A stretch of 13,258 bases of DNA from an uncultured Bacilli bacterium (GTDB lineage: Bacteria; Bacillota_I; Bacilli_A; RF39; UBA660): NCBI GenBank assembly GCA_944372725.1, contig CALWAA010000012.1:1-13258 (forward strand), read 5' to 3'. Made by a program: the position numbers and the translations under genes. Below, piece by piece: positions 6,285 to 11,360 of the stretch (position 1 is the stretch's first letter; every line of letters starts with the position of its first letter). The notes under the pieces were generated by a model. That model saw only the letters and a program-made list of their open reading frames with translations, searched no databases and was not told where the DNA came from.

Positions 6285-7448
6285 GTGAAGAAACTACTAA
6301 GTAAAATGGACCTTTGGTTACTTTTAATCATGATTATATATAGTATTGTGGGTTTAATAATGATATTTTCTTCTTCAAGTGTATCAACAGTACTTAGATA
6401 TAATGTACCACAATACCATTTTTTTGTTAGACAAGCAATTTTCTTGGTTGCCAGTTTTATTATTGGCTTTTTAATCGTTATTCGCTTTCCTACAAGTAAA
6501 TATAAGTATATAACGCCTTTTGCTATCGTTGGTATTATCGTTGCCTTAATTGGTTTATTTGCCTATGGTAGAATTACTAATAATGCACAAAGTTGGTATG
6601 ATTTAGGTCCTTTTGCACTGCAACCTAGTGAATTTGCCAAATCTATTATTATTGTTTTTTTAGCAGTAGCTTATAGTCGATTAGAAAAAAAGAAGAATGG
6701 TAATATTTATACTTTCTTAGTTCCTGTTGCAATTTGTTTATTAGTCGCTGTTTTAATTGCGATGCAACCAGATTTAGGAACAGCTTTAATTATATGTGGA
6801 ATTGTCTTCTTTGTATTTATAAGTATTCCCTATGTTAAAGAAAATATTGTAAAAGTATTGAAAATTGGGGCAGTGTGTTTAGTGATTGCTGCTATAGCGC
6901 TTCTTTATAGTGGTGCTGAAATTTTAAACTCAAGACAACTTCAAAGATTTGAATTTCGCAATCCTTGTGAACGCTATCAAGAAAACACTGGCTATCAAGT
7001 ATGTAATGGTTTTATCGCCATTCATAATGGTGGCTTATTCGGTGTAGGTCTAGGAAATAGTAGCCAAAAATATTTATATTTACCTGAAAGTCACACCGAT
7101 TTTATCTTTCCAATTATTGTGGAAGAATTAGGTTTATTAGTAGGAATTTTACTTATCATAGGGTATATGATCATGTTATGGCGAATACTTCGAATTGCAA
7201 GACAAGCCGAAAATTTAAGATTAAGTATTCTTGCTTATGGTGTCTTCTTATATTTGTTATTCCATATTTTGATCAATTTACTAGGAATACTAGCTTTAAT
7301 CCCTCTAACTGGTGTTCCACTTCCATTCTTAAGTTATGGTGGTTCATTTACCATCAATGTTGTTATTATGCTATTTGTAGTTCAAAGGATAAATATTGAA
7401 AATAAAACAATAAAGGCCAAAAGAGAAATGGCAAGTATAACAGGATGA
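6285..7448 (+). CDS. ftsW: SEDS peptidoglycan glycosyltransferase, FtsW/SpoVE type
   Basis: A polytopic membrane enzyme that polymerises lipid II into glycan strands together with a class B penicillin-binding protein. About ten transmembrane segments are visible. Family residues, numbered from the GTG at 6285: W104 in QSWYDLGPFALQPSEFAK, the motif QPDLGTA (near 162), and the catalytic-type Asp D272 in ESHTDFIFPIIVEELGLL, then PLPFLSYGGSF. The YLPESHTDFIF form and overall length (387 aa) fit FtsW/SpoVE better than RodA. The start is GTG at 6285, with AGGGTG 7 nt upstream; another GTG at 6276 overlaps that site and is less likely. Odd feature: two Cys (228 and 240) in the large outer loop just before the catalytic segment. 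No partner penicillin-binding protein is adjacent, so the choice between FtsW and another SEDS role is not settled. Confidence 0.88.
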   Translation: MKKLLSKMDLWLLLIMIIYSIVGLIMIFSSSSVSTVLRYNVPQYHFFVRQAIFLVASFIIGFLIVIRFPTSKYKYITPFAIVGIIVALIGLFAYGRITNNAQSWYDLGPFALQPSEFAKSIIIVFLAVAYSRLEKKKNGNIYTFLVPVAICLLVAVLIAMQPDLGTALIICGIVFFVFISIPYVKENIVKVLKIGAVCLVIAAIALLYSGAEILNSRQLQRFEFRNPCERYQENTGYQVCNGFIAIHNGGLFGVGLGNSSQKYLYLPESHTDFIFPIIVEELGLLVGILLIIGYMIMLWRILRIARQAENLRLSILAYGVFLYLLFHILINLLGILALIPLTGVPLPFLSYGGSFTINVVIMLFVVQRINIENKTIKAKREMASITG

Positions 7449-7454
7449 TAAAAT

Positions 7455-7485
7455 AAAACTTCACTCCTAAATAAAGTGAAGTTTT
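7455..7485. terminator. Bidirectional terminator between ftsW and the gene at 7518
   Basis: AAAACTTCACT (7455-7465) pairs perfectly with AGTGAAGTTTT (7475-7485) over a 9-nt loop. The minus-strand side continues TTTTATTTTA, the plus-strand side has four Ts. It serves both convergent genes. Confidence 0.82.
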
Positions 7486-7517
7486 CAATTGCAAATAAAA
7501 TCAAAAAGGAATAAAAC

Positions 7518-8057
7518 TTAGATAGAAAATTGTTTTAGATTTCTAATAGTCGGAGCTTCATCTAACACATTTATTTCTTGTAAATCAAAACTTAATTGAT
7601 AATAATTTTCTTTATTAGTATTTGGATTAGAAGTATAAATATAAAAATAGCTATTATCATATCCATAAACTTTTTCAATCCAGTTAATAGGTATAGCAGA
7701 TTCTAAATTTAAGCCTGTATCTAAATCATAACCATAGAATAAACCAGTAGAATCATATATATACAAATAATTTTTTACCCAAAGTTGGTTAAAATTTGAT
7801 CCATGAATATCTAAACAGAATTCTTTCTCGTATTCATTATTTGATAAATCTTTATAAACACAATAATCTATTATTTCAACTGAATCAACGTTTTCTGTTG
7901 AAATAACCAAATCTCGATAAAAAGATCTTATATTTTCCTTAATAGCTGTATAATCTAATTCATTATCTTTTTCCTTAGGAGAAAATAGTTGGAATCCTAA
8001 AATAACTAAAGCGAGAGTAAATACAACGATTAAACTAATAATTACAATTTTTTTCAT
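7518..8057 (-). CDS. Hypothetical membrane-anchored protein, 179 aa
   Basis: I do not recognise the family. Residues 3-25 form an N-terminal membrane helix (IVIISLIVVFTLALVILGFQLF) preceded by two Lys, with no lipobox or clear signal-peptidase site, so it is probably a single-pass protein with the rest outside. The outer part is acidic and rich in Tyr, Asn and Asp with alternating hydrophobic residues (LWVKNYLYIYDSTGLFYGYDL; NSYFYIYTSNPN), which suggests beta structure. It has two Cys, C66 and C81. The ribosome-binding site is AAAGGAAG, 8 nt before the ATG. It diverges from a lipoprotein gene of similar size and composition, and the pair may act together at the cell surface. That is context only. 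Confidence 0.8.
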   Translation of the reverse strand: MKKIVIISLIVVFTLALVILGFQLFSPKEKDNELDYTAIKENIRSFYRDLVISTENVDSVEIIDYCVYKDLSNNEYEKEFCLDIHGSNFNQLWVKNYLYIYDSTGLFYGYDLDTGLNLESAIPINWIEKVYGYDNSYFYIYTSNPNTNKENYYQLSFDLQEINVLDEAPTIRNLKQFSI

Positions 8058-8079
8058 ATATAGCTTCCTTTCTGCAAGT

Positions 8080-8108
8080 AGTATATCATTTAATGATAAT
8101 AATGTAAA
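8080..8108 (-). promoter_or_regulatory. Promoter of the 179-aa membrane protein gene
   Basis: On the minus strand, TTTACA (8108-8103), a 17-nt spacer and TATACT (8085-8080). A 15-bp near-perfect palindrome (8084-8098, TATCATT T AATGATA) fills most of the spacer and could be an operator, though its sequence is AT-rich. Confidence 0.75.
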
Positions 8109-8132
8109 ATAATATCAAATAGTATTTTTCTA

Positions 8133-8160
8133 TTTACAAATTACGTTTACATATTATAAT
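8133..8160 (+). promoter_or_regulatory. Promoter of the lipoprotein gene
   Basis: TTTACA (8133-8138), a 16-nt spacer and a consensus TATAAT (8155-8160). The transcript should start near 8167, 24 nt before the ATG. The divergent promoter's -35 is 25 bp away and uses the same TTTACA hexamer. Confidence 0.72.
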
Positions 8161-8190
8161 AATGTTATAAATTTATAAAAGGAGAGAAGA

Positions 8191-8754
8191 ATGAAAAAAT
8201 TAATATTTATGTGCACAATAATGCTACTTTTAACTGGATGTAGCGAAGAAGATTTATATGCGGATTATGAACACTATGATTTAAAAGGTAAAGAGGTTCA
8301 ATATTATGAATGTTTAGATAATGAGCATATAAAAAAAACTTATGCTATAGCAGATATTACACCTGAGGAATATGAATCACACTTAAGAGGATTATTTTAT
8401 CAAGTAGGAGAAGATGATTATATTTTATTAGACAAAATAGACTTATATTATTATGATGAAGGGAATAGTAGGACATATAACACTATGTATGATAATAAAT
8501 TATACGTTCTTGGTGAACCTGAAAGCAAAGATATCTATGGAGATGTTATAGTATATATTTTAAATAGAGAAGAATTTACAATAAAAGAAATAGATTTTCA
8601 ATATCCTACGCTTCCTGAGGGAAAAGATCTAGCATTTTTAAGATTTAAAAATATAGACTATAATTTTATATACCTCTATAATTATTCTATGGGAGATGAC
8701 GCTTATATTAAGTGCTCTTTAGAAGATTATACTTGTGTGTATGTTGAAGACTAA
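8191..8754 (+). CDS. Hypothetical lipoprotein, 187 aa
   Basis: The N-terminus is a clear lipoprotein signal: MKK, a hydrophobic stretch and the lipobox LLTGC with the lipidated Cys at residue 17. The mature protein should be tethered to the outer face of the membrane. It is acidic and rich in Tyr and Asp, with likely beta strands (DVIVYILNREEFTIKEIDF; YNFIYLYNYSM) and three Cys in the mature chain, two of them close together near the C-terminus (CSLEDYTC). I do not recognise a family. The ribosome-binding site AAAGGAGAG is 6 nt before the ATG. It has its own promoter and terminator, so it is monocistronic, and it diverges from the 179-aa membrane protein. Confidence 0.85.
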   Translation: MKKLIFMCTIMLLLTGCSEEDLYADYEHYDLKGKEVQYYECLDNEHIKKTYAIADITPEEYESHLRGLFYQVGEDDYILLDKIDLYYYDEGNSRTYNTMYDNKLYVLGEPESKDIYGDVIVYILNREEFTIKEIDFQYPTLPEGKDLAFLRFKNIDYNFIYLYNYSMGDDAYIKCSLEDYTCVYVED

Positions 8755-8783
8755 GAATTTATGATTTAATTCTTAGTCTTTTA
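8747..8783 (+). terminator. Terminator of the lipoprotein gene, overlapping its stop codon
   Basis: AAGACTAAGAATT (8747-8759) pairs perfectly with AATTCTTAGTCTT (8768-8780) over an 8-nt loop, ending in a short T run. The last codons and the TAA stop are inside the 5' arm. Confidence 0.85.
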
Positions 8784-8807
8784 TAAAGTTCATAGATATT
8801 CTTTTAT

Positions 8808-8835
8808 TTGCAATATTAAAAAACTATGGTAAAAT
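8808..8835 (+). promoter_or_regulatory. Promoter of nadK
   Basis: TTGCAA (8808-8813), a 16-nt spacer and TAAAAT (8830-8835) with the extended -10 element TGG. The expected start near 8842 is only 5 nt before the ATG at 8847, which favours the ATG at 8856. Confidence 0.7.
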
Positions 8836-8855
8836 AAAAACAAGAGATGATTAAA

Positions 8856-9656
8856 ATGGAAAGAAAAATAAATAAAGTTGCTATTTATAAAAACGATAAT
8901 GAAAAAAGTATAGAAGTAGAAGAAAAATTAATAAAAGAACTAGAAAAGCTAGGACTAGAAGTAGTGAATGAAAACTATGATTTAGCAATCTCTATTGGTG
9001 GAGATGGTACATTTCTAAAAATGGTAAACAAGGCGAATTTTAATAAAAATATTTATTATGTTGGTATTAATACTGGAACGCTTGGTTTTTTACAAGAATT
9101 AACTACTGAGGATTATAAAGCATTCCTTGAAGATATCATAAATAATATTCTTACCATTGAAGAAATTGCACTAGAAGAAATAAATGTAATTACTAAAAAT
9201 AGTACTTACCATTATTTAGCTTTAAATGAAGTAGTAGTAAGAAGAAAAAATTTAAAAGTATTGGAAAGTAAAATTAAAGTAGATGATGTATTTTTAGAAG
9301 ATTATGCTGGTGACGGGTTGCTTATTAGTACAAATGTAGGAAGTACAGCTTATAACATGAGTTTAAATGGAAGCATTATTGACAAAAGCATTACTGCTTT
9401 AGCCTTAACTCCAATTGCCCCTTTAAGAAGTAAAATGTACAAAAGCTTAACCAATTCAATTATTTTATCTAAAGAAAGAATCATCGAATTAGAACAAACA
9501 ACACCAAATCTAATATTAACAATAGATGGTATAAATCAAGAAATAGAGGATGTTATAAAAATCCAAATAAAAATAAGTGAACATAAAATAAAATGTCTAA
9601 AAACGAATCATAATAACTTCATAAAAATAGTTCATGATAAATTAATTGGAAACTAA
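8856..9656 (+). CDS. nadK: NAD kinase
   Basis: Phosphorylates NAD to NADP in the cytoplasm, the only route to NADP in most bacteria. The ATP-NAD kinase fold is intact: GGDGT (48-52, D50 at the active site), NTGTLGF (72-78), NE (124-125) in LALNEVVVRR, and YAGDGLLIST...GSTAY (150-166). The usual ISTPTGSTAY reads ISTNVGSTAY here, a change at the PT pair near the NAD pocket. At 266 aa the length is normal. I use the ATG at 8856, which has AGAGATGA in front of it; the in-frame ATG at 8847 is part of that site and almost at the transcription start. It stands alone between two terminators. Confidence 0.95.
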   Translation: MERKINKVAIYKNDNEKSIEVEEKLIKELEKLGLEVVNENYDLAISIGGDGTFLKMVNKANFNKNIYYVGINTGTLGFLQELTTEDYKAFLEDIINNILTIEEIALEEINVITKNSTYHYLALNEVVVRRKNLKVLESKIKVDDVFLEDYAGDGLLISTNVGSTAYNMSLNGSIIDKSITALALTPIAPLRSKMYKSLTNSIILSKERIIELEQTTPNLILTIDGINQEIEDVIKIQIKISEHKIKCLKTNHNNFIKIVHDKLIGN

Positions 9657-9686
9657 AAAAGTCATAAGTAAAATTATGGCTTTTTT
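9655..9686. terminator. Bidirectional terminator between nadK and the XRE gene
   Basis: AAAAAAGTCATAA (9655-9667) pairs with TTATGGCTTTTTT (9674-9686), with one G-T pair, over a 6-nt loop. The A and T runs flank the stem on both strands. It contains both the nadK stop (9654-9656) and the XRE stop (9676-9674). Confidence 0.85.
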
Positions 9687-9895
9687 CGTGGATAAGGTTT
9701 TCTTTCATCAGTTAATTCAAGAAGATAATCAACACTAGTATCATAATATATAGCCAACTTAATTAAACTATCTTTATCGATACTAATCTCATCATTTTCA
9801 TATCTTGAATATGTTTGTTGACTAACATTTAATAGTTTAGCAATATCAGATTGTTTCAGATCCCTATCTTCTCTTATATCTCTTAATCGTTCCAT
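9674..9895 (-). CDS. XRE-family (Cro/CI-type) DNA-binding repressor, 73 aa
   Basis: A minimal helix-turn-helix regulator: the whole protein is one HTH_3 domain. Helices 2 and 3 lie at LKQSDIAKLLNVSQQTYSRYEND (about 13-35), followed by SLIKLAIYYDTSVDYLLELTDE typical of this family, then a basic tail KPYPRKKP. There is no peptidase or ligand domain. The ribosome-binding site is TTGGTGG, 5 nt before the ATG. It diverges from the surface protein gene, and the 151 bp between them contain repeated ATACGC half-sites over that gene's promoter, so it probably represses that gene and perhaps itself. The signal that relieves it is not visible. Confidence 0.93.
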   Translation of the reverse strand: MERLRDIREDRDLKQSDIAKLLNVSQQTYSRYENDEISIDKDSLIKLAIYYDTSVDYLLELTDERKPYPRKKP

Positions 9896-9910
9896 ATAAC
9901 CACCAATTGA

Positions 9911-9916
9911 ATTTTA
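9911..9916 (-). promoter_or_regulatory. Candidate -10 box of the XRE gene
   Basis: TAAAAT on the minus strand, 16 nt before the ATG. I find no good -35 at 16-18 nt; the region where it would sit contains the leftmost operator half-site (9932-9937). Treat as weak. Confidence 0.35.
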
Positions 9917-9931
9917 CAATATTCGTAAAAA

Positions 9932-9980
9932 GCGTATTGACTTATACGCAAAATACGCGTATACTAATATTAAGATACGC
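9932..9980. promoter_or_regulatory. Cluster of ATACGC/GCGTAT operator half-sites
   Basis: GCGTAT at 9932-9937, ATACGC at 9944-9949, the perfect palindrome ATACGCGTAT at 9953-9962 and ATACGC at 9975-9980. The first two form an inverted repeat with a 6-bp spacer centred on the -35 box; the palindrome overlaps the -10 box; the third lies at the transcription start. CpG-bearing hexamers repeated this densely are not expected by chance in such AT-rich DNA. This is the usual place and form of Cro/CI-type binding sites, so the neighbouring XRE protein is the natural candidate. Confidence 0.75.
9937..9965 (+). promoter_or_regulatory. Promoter of the 437-aa surface protein gene
   Basis: TTGACT (9937-9942), a 17-nt spacer and TATACT (9960-9965). 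Its -35, spacer and -10 are all overlapped by ATACGC-type half-sites, so a bound repressor would block RNA polymerase. The predicted start near 9972 gives a leader of about 75 nt. Confidence 0.82.
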
Positions 9981-10014
9981 GCTTTAAGTGTATAAAATGT
10001 TTAGAGATAAGTAA

Positions 10015-10031
10015 ATGAAGTAAAGCTTCAT
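10015..10031 (+). promoter_or_regulatory. Leader hairpin before the ribosome-binding site of the surface protein gene
   Basis: ATGAAG (10015-10020) pairs with CTTCAT (10026-10031) over a 5-nt loop, 3 nt ahead of the AAGGGAAG ribosome-binding site (10033-10040). The CTTC arm could alternatively pair with GAAG inside that site. A regulatory role is speculative. Confidence 0.3.
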
Positions 10032-10046
10032 GAAGGGAAGAAGAAC

Positions 10047-11360
10047 ATGAATTTTGAGTTATTGAAGAAGAGCCATTTAAAAAGAAATATTATGATTGGA
10101 ATAGTAGCAGTACTAATAATAAGTGCAGTAATATTAAACCCTACCAGAGCAAAGTATCGAGTAACTAAAAGTATTCCTTTAGTTAATGGAACGATAAATT
10201 ATTCGTTACCAGATTTTAATGTAATAGGGTTATATATCAATGGAGAGGAAGCAACAGAACTAGATAGTAGTAAATCATATACATTAGATACTACACAAAG
10301 TAGTTGTACATATAAGGACGGAAGTACAATAAATAATTTGAATATTAGCTATGATAGTGATACAGGAGAATTACAAATTAGTCCATTTACAACAAAAGGA
10401 ACAAAATGTACATTGTATTTTGAAGAGAGGGTATCCGTCAGTGATACATTATTAGCAAACTATCCAACATTATTAACAAGAGATGATTTTAGCACAACAG
10501 TTACAAATACAACAACTGGAACCATTTATTATGAAGATACCAGTAAAGGAAGAACATATTATTTTGCAGGGAATCCAACTGATAACTGGGTAAGATGGGC
10601 AGGCTTTTATTGGCGAATTATCAGAATCAATGAGGATGGAACAATCCGAATGATATATCAGGGAACCAGTGCTAATGCAACAGGAACAGGAACCCAATTA
10701 GCAAGTGCAAGTACATTTAATAGTTCACATAATAATAATGCTTATGTAGGATTTAAGTATACCAGTGGACAAGTCCATGGAATAGGGACAAACAGTACGA
10801 TCTTAACAGCATTAAATAATTGGTTTAATACAAGTGGAATAGCGGCAAACTATGCAAATGATCTAGACGGAAATGCTGGATTCTGCAATGATAGACAGCC
10901 AAGCACAAGTACATCTACAAGTAATGGTTCAGGAGGAACCGGAACAACTACAACGTATTATGGTGCATTTATTAGATTATTTAATGGATGGAATACAAAT
11001 AATGCCTTGCCAAGTTTTGAATGTGCCAATAGTAGCGACTTATTTACCACAAGTGGAAGTAGCCAAGGAAACAGAGCGTTAACTAATCCAATTGGATTAA
11101 TTACAGCCGATGAAGTTGTCTATGCTGGCGGAATAATAGAAGCAAATAATCAAAGTTATTATTTATTCACAGGTCAAAATTATTGGACCATGTCTCCGTG
11201 TGAATTCAGCGGTGGTGATTTTTCTATGTTCTATGTGTCTTCCGGAATGCTTACTTGGGGTGGCGGAACGTATAGTGTCCGACCAGTTATAAATTTACGT
11301 GCTGATGTAACCATTCAATCAGGTGATGGCACCTCTTCCAATCCATATGTCGTTTCCTAA
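10047..11360 (+). CDS. Secreted/surface protein with a C-terminal variable lectin-like (DUF6273/FGE-like) domain
   Basis: A 437-aa exported protein. A basic N-terminus and one membrane helix (13-33) are followed by a small beta-rich domain (about 40-127) with Cys pair C87/C121. The main domain (about 130-425) has YYFAGNPTDNWVRWAGFYWRIIRINEDGTIRMIY (171-204), a Ser/Thr/Gly-rich low-complexity insert (286-304), ALTNPIGLITADEVVYAGG (344-362), then YWTMSP (379-384) and VRPVINL (411-417). From memory this layout and ending match a large family of paralogous gut Firmicutes proteins; the fold is probably FGE/C-type-lectin-like. Residues 385-410 are encoded by A-poor DNA unlike the rest of the gene. 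Start: AAGGGAAG 6 nt before the ATG. The gene diverges from an XRE repressor and overlaps the convergent flippase gene by 4 bp, with no terminator. Ligand and function are unknown. Confidence 0.85.
   Translation: MNFELLKKSHLKRNIMIGIVAVLIISAVILNPTRAKYRVTKSIPLVNGTINYSLPDFNVIGLYINGEEATELDSSKSYTLDTTQSSCTYKDGSTINNLNISYDSDTGELQISPFTTKGTKCTLYFEERVSVSDTLLANYPTLLTRDDFSTTVTNTTTGTIYYEDTSKGRTYYFAGNPTDNWVRWAGFYWRIIRINEDGTIRMIYQGTSANATGTGTQLASASTFNSSHNNNAYVGFKYTSGQVHGIGTNSTILTALNNWFNTSGIAANYANDLDGNAGFCNDRQPSTSTSTSNGSGGTGTTTTYYGAFIRLFNGWNTNNALPSFECANSSDLFTTSGSSQGNRALTNPIGLITADEVVYAGGIIEANNQSYYLFTGQNYWTMSPCEFSGGDFSMFYVSSGMLTWGGGTYSVRPVINLRADVTIQSGDGTSSNPYVVS
11199..11276 (+). other. A-depleted segment at the 3' end of the surface gene, candidate DGR variable region
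   Basis: This segment encodes residues 385-410 between YWTMSP and VRPVINL. By hand count, adenine is 13 of 90 bases in 11191-11280, against 33 of 90 in 11101-11190. Only 3 of its 26 codons end in A, while A-ending codons dominate upstream. Residues are Gly, Ser, Phe, Tyr, Trp and Met with no Asn, although the rest of the protein is Asn-rich. A small hairpin AGGTG/CACCT with a 4-nt loop follows at 11321-11334. These are features of adenine-mutagenised variable regions, but no reverse transcriptase or template repeat is in the window. Confidence 0.5.

Noticed and set aside
8847..8855. ATG at 8847 as the nadK start.
   Set aside because: It is part of the AGAGATGA ribosome-binding site and about 5 nt from the predicted transcript start; 8856 fits better.
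10030..10050. A six-codon reading frame (MKGRRT) whose stop overlaps the surface gene ATG as ATGA, possibly a coupled leader peptide.
   Set aside because: It has no ribosome-binding site and is made almost entirely of the purine-rich ribosome-binding region of the real gene, so the frame is likely accidental.
10473..10697. Cys/Ser/Ile-rich open frame antisense to the surface protein gene, plus a plus-strand frame at 10873-11082.
   Set aside because: Both are shadows of the well-supported 437-aa gene with no start signals of their own.
10903..10962. Ser/Thr/Gly codon repeats in the surface gene as a phase-variation microsatellite.
   Set aside because: The repeats are imperfect and in multiples of three, so slippage would change length without switching the gene off.
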